From NCBI GenBank assembly GCA_030447925.1, contig JAUJNX010000001.1, forward strand, positions 832,973 to 896,972: a DNA stretch of 64,000 bases. Direction: 5' to 3'. This document shows, one piece after another, positions 35,051-44,315 of this stretch (position 1 is the first letter of the stretch; each line of letters opens with the position of its first letter). A program made the translations under genes and the position numbers. Below the pieces are notes generated by a model. The model saw only the letters and a list, made by a program, of their open reading frames with translations. It did no database searches and was not told the origin of the DNA. The stretch comes from Egibacteraceae bacterium (lineage in GTDB: Bacteria; Actinomycetota; Nitriliruptoria; Euzebyales; Egibacteraceae).

Positions 35051-36824
35051 TCCCCGACGACGACGACCTGGAGCGCCGCCTGCGCGCTGCGCTGGCCCTG
35101 CGCGCGGCGCAGGTCACGCCGGACCCGCGCACCTGGCAGCGCGTCGCCGACCGCGCCGAGCGCGTGCGCCGCCGCGCCCAGGTGCTGGTCGGCGCGGCGG
35201 CCGCGGCGGTGCTGCTCGTGGCCGGCGGGGTGGTATACGACGCGGTCCGCCCCCGTGTGGAGTTCCCCGCCGGCGACGCCCGGCCCGACCAGACCGAGCT
35301 CGCGACCCCGGCGCCGACGGCCGCGAGGGGCCCCTGCGGCGACGCCGACCTGGTGCTCGTCCTGCGCACCGCGACCGGCGCGCTGGACGGCGCCGGCGCC
35401 GACGGCACCGTGGCCGACCTCACGGCCGGCGCCGGGCCGGCGGACGCCCCGGCCCTGTCGGCCGACGGCGCCCTGCTGGCCTTCTCCGCCCCGCGGGGTC
35501 CGGCGCCGAGGTCGTGGTGCGCGACCTGCGCACCGGCGCGGAGCGGGTGCTCGGCCCGGGCGGGCAGCCGGCCTTCGCGCCGGACGGGCGCATCGCCCGC
35601 GTGACCGCGGCGGACCGCGCGGGTGCGCGCATCGTGGTGACGTCCCCGGTGGGCGAGGAGCTGGGGACCTTCCCCGCCGGCGGCGCCTCGCGTGGGGGGG
35701 AGGTCGTCGACCTCGCCTGGACGCCGGACGGCGGGCGGCTGAGCTACGGCATCGTCGGCGACGGCGGGGACCGCCGGACCGACGTCGTCGCCGACCCCGC
35801 GACCGGCGCGGTCGACCCGCTCATGGCCCACCAGGACGCCCTCGGGGGCGAGCACGCCGGGTCCTGGCCCCTCGGCCGCGCCCAGCTGGTGACCCTGGCA
35901 CGCTGCTGCCCCGCGTCCGACGAGGTCGAGTCCGCGGCGCTCGCGGTCGCCGGGTACCGCGGGCAGCCCGGGGCGGGCTTCGCCGGTCCCGAGTACCGGG
36001 CCCTGGTCGACCTCTCCGACCTGCTGGGCTTCGCGACCGGCGAGCCGGGCCGCGACTACCTGGTCCGGCCGGTGGGCCGCGCCGCCGCCGAGCCGGTCGG
36101 CGTGGGCGCGGTCTGGTCGCCCGGCCCCGCCGACGCGTTCCTGGTCGGCGACGGGTCGGCGCTGTGGCTCATCGCCACCGACGGCGCCGCGACCTTCCTG
36201 GCCGACGACGTCACCGCCGCGGCCGTCAACCCCGCGGCGTTCGGCGCGGGCGGCGTCGACGGCGGCACGCTGCTGGCGGACCGCCTCCCGCCGCGGTCCG
36301 CGCGCCCCGGCACCGCCGAGGTCCAGGTGTTCTTCGCCGCGCCGAGCCCCGGCTGCACCGCCACCCGCCCGGTGACCCGGTCGGTCCCGCTCCCCCGGGT
36401 GGCCGAGGGCGCGGTGCGCGCGCTGGTCGCCGGCCCCACGGCCGAGGAGGCCGCCCAGGGGGCGACGAGCGCCTTCTCGGCCGCGACCGCCGGCCTGGTC
36501 CGCGACTTCGCCCTGGACCAGGCCGGGGTGGCGACGGTGGAGCTGGCGGCGCTCGAGGGCGTCCTGCCGCGCCCGGCGTCGGTCTGCGAGGCCGACCGCA
36601 TCCGCGCCCAGCTCACCGACACGCTGCTGCAGTTCGACGAGATCCGCGAGGTGCGTTACCGGGTGGAGGGCCAGGAGGGCGTGTTCGAGCGCTACCTGAC
36701 CCCGCGGCGGGGTGCGGCCGCGTCGGAGCGCCGGCCTCCCTCCGGCCCCCAGGACCCCGGCCCCAGCGCCCCGCCCGAGGCGGAGACGGCGACCGCGGGG
36801 CGGGCGGAGGAGGGCGACTACTAG
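35047..36824 (+). CDS. Membrane-anchored propeller/GerMN protein next to the ECF sigma factor, one frameshift
   Basis: About 592 residues after restoring one missing base near 35503. Residues 1-42 are cytoplasmic and charged, with a helix at ~43-65 (VLVGAAAAAVLLVAGGVVYD). The extracellular part has a TolB-like propeller (GGQPAFAPDGRIARVT, VVDLAWTPDGGRLSYGI). The C-terminus is a GerMN domain (VQVFFAAPSPGCTATRPVTR, VRALVAGPTAEEAAQG). A cytoplasmic tail on a membrane protein beside an ECF sigma gene suggests an anti-sigma role, though the short tail lacks a clear zinc-binding anti-sigma motif. The start codon overlaps the stop of the second repeat frame. Confidence 0.75.
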
Positions 36825-36850
36825 TCCGTGTCACCCGACCCCGTGCTCGA

Positions 36851-36874
36851 AAGCCGCCCGGCGTCTGAGGTGCA
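36851..36874 (+). repeat. Third copy of the 24-bp repeat core
   Basis: AAGCCGCCCGGCGTCTGAGG plus TGCA is identical to the core at 35020-35043 and differs by one base from 34955-34978. It lies in the gap between the GerMN gene and tatD. Confidence 0.8.
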
Positions 36875-36928
36875 CACTTGGCGAGCGGCCGGGGGATCGT
36901 CGCAGGGCCCTCCGCAGTTGGAGCACAC

Positions 36929-37699
36929 GTGTACACCGACACCCACTGCCACCTCGGCCTGATCGAGTCCGCCCCACCGGACGACGTCGTCGACCGCGCC
37001 CGCGCCGCCGGCGTGACCACCATGGTCACGATCGGCACCGACCTCGCCTCGTCCGCGGAGGCCGTGGGCGCCGCCTCGGCCTACGAGGGCGTGTGGGCCG
37101 CCGTCGGCATCCACCCGAACAACGCCATCGAGGCCACCGAGGGGGTCCTGGCCCGCCTGCGCGCGCTGGCCACCCACCCGCGGGTCGTCGGCATCGGCGA
37201 GACGGGTCTGGACCACTTCCGCGACAGCACCCCTGCGATCCGCCAGGAGGAGAGCTTCCGCGACCACATCCGCCTGGCCAAGGAGCTGGACCGCGCGCTG
37301 ATCATCCACGACCGCGACGCCCACGACGACGTCGTGCGCGTCCTGCTCGACGAGCGGCCGCCGCCCCGCACCGTCTTCCACTGCTTCAGCGGCGGCGCGG
37401 ACCTGGTGGGCGCCTGCGCCGAGCACGGCTGGTTCGTGTCGTTCGCGGGGACGGTCACCTTCCGCAACGCCCCCGACCTGCGCGCCGCCGCCGCCGAGGT
37501 CCCGCTGGAGCTGCTCGTCGCCGAGACCGACTCGCCGTTCCTCTCACCCCACCCCCACCGCGGCACGCCGAACGAGCCCGCGCGCGTCGTCCACACCGTC
37601 GCCCAGCTCGCCGAGCTCCACGACATCGCGCCGGAGGAGATGGCCGCGGTCACCTCGGCCAACGCCGCGCGCCTGTTCGCCCTGCCCGCCGGCGCCTGA
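36929..37699 (+). CDS. tatD: TatD family metal-dependent DNase
   Basis: 256 residues from the GTG at 36929. Metal ligands of the amidohydrolase-like barrel are visible: TDTHCHL at the start, GIGETGLDH (Glu), LIIHDRDAHDD (His), VFHCFSGG (His) and LVAETDSPFLSPHPHRGTPN (Asp). The family acts as 3'-5' DNase in the cytosol. A TTG further up would add residues with no family match. The order tatD-ksgA-ispE is conserved in actinobacteria. Confidence 0.93.
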   Translation: MYTDTHCHLGLIESAPPDDVVDRARAAGVTTMVTIGTDLASSAEAVGAASAYEGVWAAVGIHPNNAIEATEGVLARLRALATHPRVVGIGETGLDHFRDSTPAIRQEESFRDHIRLAKELDRALIIHDRDAHDDVVRVLLDERPPPRTVFHCFSGGADLVGACAEHGWFVSFAGTVTFRNAPDLRAAAAEVPLELLVAETDSPFLSPHPHRGTPNEPARVVHTVAQLAELHDIAPEEMAAVTSANAARLFALPAGA

Positions 37700-37701
37700 C
37701 G

Positions 37702-38691
37702 GTGGCGACCGGCCTGCTCACGCCCCGGCGCGTGCGGGAGCTGCTGACGACCCACGGGCTGGCCCCCAGCAAGCGGCTCGGCCAGAACTTCGTCGTCGAC
37801 GCCAACGTCGTGCGCAAGGTCGTGCGCGACGCCGGCGTCGCCGTCGGCGAGGGCGTCGTGGAGATCGGGCCGGGACTGGGCAGCCTCACCCTCGCGCTGC
37901 GCGAGGCGGGCGCCACGGTCCTGGCGGTGGAGGTCGACGCCGGCATGGTCCGCGCCCTGGGCGACGTCGTCGGCGGCGACCCCGGGGTCACCGTGGTCCA
38001 CGCCGACGCGCTGCACGCCGACTGGCCGGCCCTCACCGCGGGCCTGCCGCCGCCGCCCGCGCTGGTGGCCAACCTGCCCTACAACGTGGCCACGCCGATC
38101 GTGCTCCACGCCCTGGAGAGCGACGCCTTCGGGCGGCTCCTGGTCATGGTGCAGCGCGAGGTGGGGGAGCGCTGGGCGGCGGGCCCCGGGTCGGCGCGCT
38201 ACGGCGCGGTGAGCGTCAAGGTCGCCGCCCTGGCCGCGGCCGCGGTCGTGGCCGCGGTCCCGCGCGGGGCGTTCTGGCCGGTGCCCAACGTCGACAGCGT
38301 CACCGTCGGCCTGGTGCCCCGCCCCTGGCCCTACGACGTCGCCCGGCGGCACGTCGTCGCGCTGGTCGACGCGGGCTTCGCGCAGCGCCGCAAGCGCCTG
38401 CGCAACGCGCTCGGCGCCGGCGGGCGCGCGCCGGCCGCGGTCGAGGCGGCCCTGGCCGCCGCGGGCCTGGACCCCGGCGCGCGCGCGGAGGAGCTGGACC
38501 TCGCCGACTGGGTGGCGCTCGCGCGGCACCTGGACCCCCGGGGCCCGAGCTGCACCCTTGACCCGTTTGGCGTCTCCTGCCTTCCCCCTACCATGCGGTA
38601 CCGCGATCCGGAGACGAAGGAGCGGTCCTGCGGCACCTCGACATCGATGTCGACGGCCCGCGCGTCTCCGTCCGCGTCCCGGCCAAGGTGA
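37702..38691 (+). CDS. rsmA: 16S rRNA (adenine(1518/1519)-N6)-dimethyltransferase RsmA/KsgA, C-terminal overrun
   Basis: SAM-binding motif VVEIGPGLGSLTLALREAGA, the KRLGQNFVVD entry segment and the NLPYNVATPI catalytic motif (NLPY) identify KsgA, which dimethylates two adenines of helix 45. The readable frame runs to 38691, about 50 residues beyond the family end at WVALARHL, and overlaps ispE. If one base is missing in the C or G runs at 38535-38543, the gene stops at the TGA at 38559-38561, the normal size. The GTG start is 2 nt after the tatD stop. Confidence 0.92.
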   Translation: MATGLLTPRRVRELLTTHGLAPSKRLGQNFVVDANVVRKVVRDAGVAVGEGVVEIGPGLGSLTLALREAGATVLAVEVDAGMVRALGDVVGGDPGVTVVHADALHADWPALTAGLPPPPALVANLPYNVATPIVLHALESDAFGRLLVMVQREVGERWAAGPGSARYGAVSVKVAALAAAAVVAAVPRGAFWPVPNVDSVTVGLVPRPWPYDVARRHVVALVDAGFAQRRKRLRNALGAGGRAPAAVEAALAAAGLDPGARAEELDLADWVALARHLDPRGPSCTLDPFGVSCLPPTMRYRDPETKERSCGTSTSMSTARASPSASRPR

Positions 38692-39606
38692 ACCTGTTCC
38701 TGTCGGTGCGCGGCCGCCGCGACGACGGCTACCACGAGCTGGTGACCGTCCTGCAGACCGTCTCGGTGTTCGACGAGGTGCGGGCGGCCTTCACCGGCCC
38801 GCCCGGCCGCGGGCACCACCCCGCCTCGCGGCGGCGCATGAGCCTGGAGCTGCGCGCCGACGACGCGCAGGGGCTGCCCGACCCGCGCGACAACCTCGCG
38901 GTGCGGGCGGCGCTGGCCCTGGGCCGGCGGACGGGCTTCGCGGAGCTGGAGGGGCCGCCGGACCCCGAGGCCCCGCGCACCGTCATCGAGCTGCGCAAGC
39001 GCATCCCCGTCGCCGGCGGCATGGCGGGCGGGTCGGCCGACGCGGCCGGCGCGCTGGTGGCGCTGAACCAGCTGTGGCGCACCGAGCTGGACCGCGACGC
39101 GCTGCGCGCCCTGGCCGCCGACCTGGGCAGCGACGTCCCCTTCTGCGTCCAGGGCGGCACGGCGCTCGCGACCGGCCGGGGCACCGCACTGGCCCAGGTC
39201 CTGTGCCGCGGCACCTACGCCTGGGTGGTCGGCACCGCCCGGGAGCCCCTGTCCACCGCCGAGGTGTACCGCGCGCCTGGGACGCCCACTGCGCGCCCGG
39301 GGACGCCGAGCCCGACGGGGTCCTCGCGGCCCTGCGCGGCGGGGAGCCCGAGGCCCTGGCCGCCGCGCTGCACAACGACCTGGAACCGGCCGCGTTCGCC
39401 CTGCGCCCGGAGCTCGCGGCGGCCAAGGAGGCGTTGCTGGAGGCCGGCGCGCTGGGCGCGGTGCTGTCGGGCAGCGGCCCGACCCTGCTGGGTCTGTGCG
39501 CCGACGACGAGGCCGCGGCCGCGGTCGCCGACCGCGTGCGCGACGGTCACCGCGAGGTGTTCCCGGCGCGGTCGCCCGCGGGGGTCCGGACGCGCTGGCC
39601 GGCTGA
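38628..39606 (+). CDS. ispE: 4-diphosphocytidyl-2-C-methyl-D-erythritol kinase IspE, frameshifted
   Basis: A GHMP kinase of the MEP isoprenoid pathway. Motifs are VPAKVNLFLSVRGRRDDGYH, the ATP loop PVAGGMAGGSADAAGALVAL and LSGSGPTLLGLC. The frame breaks near 39272; one missing base restores the C-terminal part. A second missing base would place the end at the TGA at 39604-39606; without it the frame runs to 39688, into the tRNA. The start is unclear: AAGGAG (38617-38622) points to a CTG at 38628, since no ATG, GTG or TTG lies in frame upstream of the VPAKVN motif. Confidence 0.88.
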
Positions 39607-39641
39607 CGCCGTGGGCTACGCTGGCGGAGCCGGCAGGTCCA

Positions 39642-39710
39642 TGGGAGGTGGTGAAATGGCATCACGTCGTCCTTGGAGTCGAAGTTGAAGGTTCGATCCC
39701 TTCCTCCCAG
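39642..39710 (+). tRNA. tRNA-Gln (UUG), with two apparent single-base gaps
   Basis: The acceptor arm TGGGAGG, D arm GTGA-AATGGCA-TCAC and T arm GAAGG-TTCGATC-CCTTC fold well. The anticodon loop reads CTTGGA, only 6 nt; one more T gives CTTTGGA with anticodon TTG (Gln). The 3' acceptor strand has CTCCCA, one C short of pairing fully. Both gaps fall in short homopolymers. tRNA-Gln between ispE and glmU is the known actinobacterial order. CCA is not encoded. Confidence 0.85.
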
Positions 39711-39722
39711 CCGTCCCGGCCG

Positions 39723-41100
39723 GTGCGCGTGGCGGTCGTGATGGCCGCCGGCCAGGGACCCGCTTCCGGTCGGACCTGGCCAAGGTCCTGCACCCCGTCG
39801 CCGGCCGCACCCTGCTGCGCTGGGTGCTGGAGGCCCTGCGCCCCCTGGAGCTGGACCGGGTCGTCGTGGTGGTCGGCCACCAGGCCGACGCCGTCGCGGC
39901 CGAGGTCGCCGCGGCCGGCCTGCCGGGCGCCACCACGGTCCTGCAGGCCGAGCGCCGCGGCACCGGCCACGCGGTGCGCATGGCCGCCGAGGCCGGCGCG
40001 CTGGACGGCGCGGACACGGTGCTGGTCCTGCCGGGCGACGCCCCGCTGTTCACCCCGGCCCTCCTCGGCCGGCTCCTGGACGGCCACGCGGGCGACGCGA
40101 CCCTGCTGGTCACCGACCTGCCCGACCCGACCGGCTACGGCCGCGTGGTGCGCGACGCGGGCGGCGCGGTGCGCCGCATCGTGGAGGAGCGCGACGCGAC
40201 GCCCGACCAGCGGGCGGTGCGCGAGGTCGGCACCTCGGTCTACGCGTTCGACGGCCCCGCCCTGGCGGCGGCGCTGCCCAAGCTGTCGACCGACAACGCC
40301 CAGGGCGAGGAGTACCTCACCGACGTCGTCGAACTGCTGGCCCCCGCCGGCGCGGTCGCCGGGCCGCCCGAGGAGGTCGCCGGGGTCAACGACCGCGTGC
40401 AGCTCGCCGCCGCCGGCGCGGTGCTGCGCCGCCGGGTCCTGGAGGACCTCATGCGCGCCGGGGTCACCGTCGTCGACCCCGCGGCCACCTACGTCGCCGC
40501 GACCGTCACCGTCGGGCCCGACACGGTGCTGCTGCCCGGCGTCCACCTGGAGGGCGCCACCGCGATCGGGTCGGGCCGACCATCGGCCCCGACAGCCGCC
40601 TGGTCGACGCCACCGTCGAGGACGGCGCCACGGTCGCCAACTCGGTCCTGCTGGGCGCGTCGGTCGGCCCCGGCGCGACGGTCGGGCCGTTCACCTACCT
40701 GCGGCCCGGCACGCGGCTGGAGCGCGGCGCCAAGGCCGGCGCCTTCGTGGAGATGAAGAACAGCCACGTCGGCGAGGGCAGCAAGGTGCCCCACCTGTCC
40801 TACGTGGGCGACACCACCATCGGCCGCGACGCCAACATCGGCGCCGCGACCGTCACGGTGAACTACGACGGCTTCGACAAGCACGCCACCGTCATCGGCG
40901 ACGGCGCGCGCGTCGGGAGCGACACCATGCTCGTCGCGCCCGTCACCGTCGGCGCCGGGGCGTACACCGGCGCCGGATCGGTGATCACCAAGGACGTGCC
41001 CGACGGCGCCCTGGCGGTCGAGCGCAGCGAGCAGCGCACCATCGCGGGCTACGCCGACCGCCGGCGGGCCCGTCACGACCAGCGTGCCGACGACGGCTGA
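39723..41100 (+). CDS. glmU: Bifunctional UDP-GlcNAc pyrophosphorylase / GlcN-1-P acetyltransferase GlmU, two frameshifts
   Basis: GlmU makes UDP-GlcNAc, needed for peptidoglycan. The uridylyltransferase domain starts [12 protein letters not shown]; after one missing base near 39768 it continues [34 protein letters not shown] and GYGRVVRD. A second missing base near 40575 leads into the left-handed beta-helix acetyltransferase domain ([54 protein letters not shown]). About 459 residues when joined, the family length. GTG at 39723 starts 13 nt after the tRNA; glmU then leads into prs. Confidence 0.93.
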
Positions 41101-41110
41101 GGAGTCCCGG

Positions 41111-42082
41111 GTGGAGATCGTCACCAAGAAGCGCATGCAGATCTTCTCCGGGACGGGGTACCCGGAGCTGGCCGAGGAGGTCGCCGCCCACCTGGGCATG
41201 CGCCTCGGCGACGTCGATGTGCACGAGTTCTCCAGCGGCGAGCTGTACTGCCGCTTCAACGAGAACGTGCGCGGCAGCGACGTCTTCCTGATCCAGACCC
41301 ACTGCCACCCCGTCAACCGCACGATCATGGAGATGCTGATCATGATCGACGCCCTGAAGCGGGCGTCGGCCAAGCGCATCGTCGCGGTCGTGCCGTACTA
41401 CGGGTACGCGCGGCAGGACAAGAAGGCCCGCTCGCGCGAACCGATCTCCGCGCGGCTCCTGGCCGAGATGCTCCAGGTGGCGGGCGCGGACCGGACCGTG
41501 TCGGTCGACCTGCACACCGGGCAGATCCAGGGCTTCTTCCGCACCCCGTTCGACCACCTGACGGCGCTGCCCCTGCTGGTCACCTGGCTGCACGACCACT
41601 TCCCCGACGAGGAGCTGGTGGTCGCGTCGCCCGACTCTGGCCGCGTCCGGCTGGCCGAGCGCTTCCAGGGCCGCCTGCACACCTCGCGCATCGCGTTCCT
41701 GGCCAAGACCCGCATCGCCCACAACGTCGCCAAGACCCTGGCGGTCGCGGGCGATGTCGAGGGCCGCACCTGCGTCCTGGTCGACGACATGATCGACACC
41801 GCGGGGACGATCTGCGGCGCCGCCGAGGCGCTGGTGGAGCACGGCGCGCGCCGGGTCATCGTCGCCGCCACCCACCCGCTGTTCTCCGGACCGGCGTGCG
41901 AGCGGCTGGCAGCGGCGCCGATCGAGAAGGTCGTGGTCACCAACACCCTGCCGGTGCCGCGCGACTGCGCGCTGATGGACAAGATCGAGGTCGTGTCCAT
42001 CGCCCCGGTCATCGCCAGCACCATGAAGGCGATCTTCGAGGACGAGAGCGTCAGCGAGCTGTTCGACGACCAGAACCAGTAG
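41111..42082 (+). CDS. prs: Ribose-phosphate pyrophosphokinase
   Basis: 323 residues making PRPP from ribose 5-phosphate and ATP. Clear motifs are MQIFSGTGYPELAEEVA, RFNENVRGSDVFLIQTHCHP, YYGYARQDKKARSREPISAR (ATP and flexible loop), DLHTGQIQGFF and the PRPP loop VLVDDMIDTAGTI. Frame intact. GTG at 41111 is preceded by GAGGAG-like sequence overlapping the end of glmU. It forms the conserved glmU-prs-rplY-pth block. Confidence 0.96.
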   Translation: MEIVTKKRMQIFSGTGYPELAEEVAAHLGMRLGDVDVHEFSSGELYCRFNENVRGSDVFLIQTHCHPVNRTIMEMLIMIDALKRASAKRIVAVVPYYGYARQDKKARSREPISARLLAEMLQVAGADRTVSVDLHTGQIQGFFRTPFDHLTALPLLVTWLHDHFPDEELVVASPDSGRVRLAERFQGRLHTSRIAFLAKTRIAHNVAKTLAVAGDVEGRTCVLVDDMIDTAGTICGAAEALVEHGARRVIVAATHPLFSGPACERLAAAPIEKVVVTNTLPVPRDCALMDKIEVVSIAPVIASTMKAIFEDESVSELFDDQNQ

Positions 42083-42103
42083 GCGCTAGCCTGTGCGGTC
42101 GGT

Positions 42104-42133
42104 GCGCGCTCCCGCCTGACCGGCGGAGCGCGC
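42104..42133 (+). promoter_or_regulatory. Stable hairpin in the rplY leader
   Basis: GCGCGCTC and CGCC on the left pair with GGCG and GAGCGCGC on the right (42122-42133), a 12-bp stem with one bulged C. It lies between a TAGCCT -10 box (42087-42092) and the rplY ATG, without a following T run, so it may be a leader control element or a terminator for prs. Confidence 0.5.
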
Positions 42134-42176
42134 CGTTCCCCATTCCGTCAGACCGACCCAGCAGGAGTGTTCCGGC

Positions 42177-42836
42177 ATGGCCGAGCAGGTGACCCTCGCG
42201 ACGCGCCCGCGGGTGGGCAGCGGCAAGGGCGAGGCGCGCGCCCTCCGTCGCGAGGGCCGCGTTCCCGCGATCGCGTACGGCGTCGGCATCGACCCCACGC
42301 CGCTCTCGGTCGACGCGCTCGACCTCTACCACGCGCTGCACACCGACGCGGGCGACAACGCCGTCCTGCGCCTGGCCGTCGAGGGCGGCACCCACCTGGC
42401 CCTCGCCCGCGAGGTCCAGCGCCACCCGGTTCGCCGCGACGTCCTGCACATCGACTTCGTGACCGTGTCGCGGACCCAGAAGGTCCAGGCCGTGGTCCCC
42501 GTCGTGCTCGAGGGCGAGGCCCCCGGCGTCGCGGAGGGGGGCGTCGCCGAGCAGGCCGCCTTCACCCTCAACGTCGAGGCGCTGGCGCTGGAGGTGCCCG
42601 ACCAGCTCGTGCTGGACGTGTCCGACCTCGGTGTCGGCGACGTCAAGCGCGCCGGCGATGTGTCCCTGCCCTCGGGCGTCGAGCTGCGCGACGACCCGGA
42701 GTCCCCGCTGGTCAGCCTCGTGGTCCCGGCCCTGGACGTGCCCGAGACCGAGGGCGAGCAGGAGCGCGACGCCGGCGAGCGCGAGGCCGAGGGCGCGACC
42801 GCCGACGAGGCCGAGGCGGCCGCCGCGGCGGAGTAG
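42177..42836 (+). CDS. rplY: 50S ribosomal protein L25/general stress protein Ctc
   Basis: 219 residues, the long Ctc form. The L25 part (LATRPRVGSGKGEARALRRE, VPAIAYGVGIDP, VQRHPVRRDVLHIDFVTVSR) binds 5S rRNA. The TL5-type beta domain follows (VPVVLEGEAPGVAEGGVAEQ) and an acidic Glu/Ala-rich tail ends the protein. ATG at 42177 follows AGGAG. A TAGCCT box and a hairpin in the leader suggest its own promoter. Confidence 0.95.
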   Translation: MAEQVTLATRPRVGSGKGEARALRREGRVPAIAYGVGIDPTPLSVDALDLYHALHTDAGDNAVLRLAVEGGTHLALAREVQRHPVRRDVLHIDFVTVSRTQKVQAVVPVVLEGEAPGVAEGGVAEQAAFTLNVEALALEVPDQLVLDVSDLGVGDVKRAGDVSLPSGVELRDDPESPLVSLVVPALDVPETEGEQERDAGEREAEGATADEAEAAAAAE

Positions 42837-42863
42837 CCGCAGCCGCCCCGGGGCGGAGGGGCC

Positions 42864-43448
42864 GTGGTGGACCGCTGGCTGGTCGTGGGCCTGCGCAACC
42901 CGGAGAAGGAGTACGGCGGCACCCGCCACAACGTGGGCGCCGACGTCGTCCGCACCGTCGCGGGGCGCCTGCGGGGGTCCTTCCGGGCGACGCCCAAGGC
43001 GGGCGGCGAGGTCGCCGACGTCACCGACCCCGGCTCGGGGGCGCCGCTGACGCTGCTGCTGCCCTCCGGCTACATGAACGAGTCCGGCGGTCCCGTCCAG
43101 CGCGCCGCCGCGTTCTACAAGGTCCCGCCGGACCGCGTCGTCGTCGTCCACGACGACCTCGACCTCCCCGCGGCGGCGCTGCGGGTCAAGCGCGGCGGCG
43201 GCGCAGGCGGGCACAACGGGCTGCGCGACGTGGCCCGGCGGCTGAGCACCCCGGACTTCCTGCGCGTCCGCATCGGCGTCGGGCGGCCCCCCGGCCGCCA
43301 GGACCCCGCCGACTACGTGCTGCGCCGCTTCGGGGCCAAGGAGCGCGAGAAGATCGACGTCACCGTCGAGCAGGCGGCCGACGCGGTCCTCAGCCTGGTC
43401 GCCCAGGGGCTGGAGGCGACCCAGAACCGGTTCCATGCTCGCGCATGA
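42864..43448 (+). CDS. pth: Peptidyl-tRNA hydrolase
   Basis: 194 residues. WLVVGLRNPEKEYGGTRHNV holds the catalytic His with its Asn, LLLPSGYMNESGGPVQRAAA and VVVVHDDLDLPAAALRVKRG (Asp) complete the site, and GGAGGHNGLRD is the GHNGL motif. Pth recycles tRNA from peptidyl-tRNA dropped by ribosomes. It closes the glmU-prs-rplY-pth block and converges on a CPBP protease gene. Confidence 0.96.
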   Translation: MVDRWLVVGLRNPEKEYGGTRHNVGADVVRTVAGRLRGSFRATPKAGGEVADVTDPGSGAPLTLLLPSGYMNESGGPVQRAAAFYKVPPDRVVVVHDDLDLPAAALRVKRGGGAGGHNGLRDVARRLSTPDFLRVRIGVGRPPGRQDPADYVLRRFGAKEREKIDVTVEQAADAVLSLVAQGLEATQNRFHARA

Positions 43449-43459
43449 CCGTGGCCGGG

Positions 43460-44311
43460 TCAGGCGGCCCAGACCGCCAGCCAGGTGAACAGCGCGACGT
43501 TGGCCAGGACGTGCGCCGCCCACGGCGCCGCGAGCCCGCCGGCGCGCACGCGCAGGACGCCCAGCAGGTAGCCGTAGGCGCCGCTGAGCACGATCCCCCA
43601 GACCCCGCCGAGCACGCTGCCGCCGTGGACGAGGCCGAACACCACGGCCTGCAGGGCCAGGGCGGCGGGCAGCCCCACCGCGCTCCACGCGGCGTCCAGG
43701 AACACCCCGCGGAACGCCAGCTCCTCGGCGCCGGCGTTGACCAGCGACACGAACGCGATGACCAGCGGCAGGACCCACGGGCTGGGGTCGTCGAAGCCGG
43801 GCCCGGCGGGCGCGGCGTCCCAGCCCTCCAGCAGCCGCCACAGCGGGACCCCGGCGACCGGGAGGAGCCCGACGGCCAGGGCGGCACGGCCGGCGGCGGG
43901 TCCCGACGCGCCGCTGTGCAGCCAGTCCCCGGCCGCGCGCAGCAGCGGCGACGGCGTCGTGGCGACCAGGAAGGCGTAGGCGCACAGGGCGCCGACCAGC
44001 GGGAACGGGTGGGCGCCGAACCCGCGGGTCAGCGCCGCCAGGCCGGCCAGGACCACCAGCAGGGTGGTGTGGACCGCGGGCGGGCTGCCCGCGCGCCGGG
44101 CGAGCAGGTGCAGCACGCCGGCGGCGGCCACGGCCTGCCAGGGGACGCGGGTGAAGCCGTCCGCGCCGACGCCGACGGCGGCGAACCCGGCCAGCGTGAG
44201 GACCACGATCGCCGTGCCCGCCCGGCCGGTGGGCTCCGGCTCGCCGGCCAGCCGCTCGACCGGCGTGCGCCCGCGCTCGTCGGCCAGGCTGCTGCGCTCG
44301 GGGCGGCCCAT
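43460..44311 (-). CDS. CPBP family intramembrane metalloprotease
   Basis: 283 residues, about seven hydrophobic helices. The Abi/CPBP motifs are present: NAGAEELAFRGVFLDA (EExxxR), VVFGLVHGG (FxxxH) and AAHVLANVALF (HxxxN). Such proteins act as membrane proteases, for example in prenyl processing or bacteriocin immunity; the substrate here is unknown. The start lies 4 nt from the stop of the spermidine synthase-like gene. Confidence 0.85.
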   Translation of the reverse strand: MGRPERSSLADERGRTPVERLAGEPEPTGRAGTAIVVLTLAGFAAVGVGADGFTRVPWQAVAAAGVLHLLARRAGSPPAVHTTLLVVLAGLAALTRGFGAHPFPLVGALCAYAFLVATTPSPLLRAAGDWLHSGASGPAAGRAALAVGLLPVAGVPLWRLLEGWDAAPAGPGFDDPSPWVLPLVIAFVSLVNAGAEELAFRGVFLDAAWSAVGLPAALALQAVVFGLVHGGSVLGGVWGIVLSGAYGYLLGVLRVRAGGLAAPWAAHVLANVALFTWLAVWAA

Positions 44312-44315
44312 GTCG

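Noticed and set aside
38558..38691. C-terminal extension of KsgA as a new domain
   Set aside because: It overlaps the ispE ribosome site and start; one missing base gives a normal KsgA end at 38561.
39642..39710. tRNA-Gln as a decayed tRNA pseudogene
   Set aside because: Position is conserved, arms are intact, and both defects are single missing bases in homopolymers, like those in neighbouring genes.
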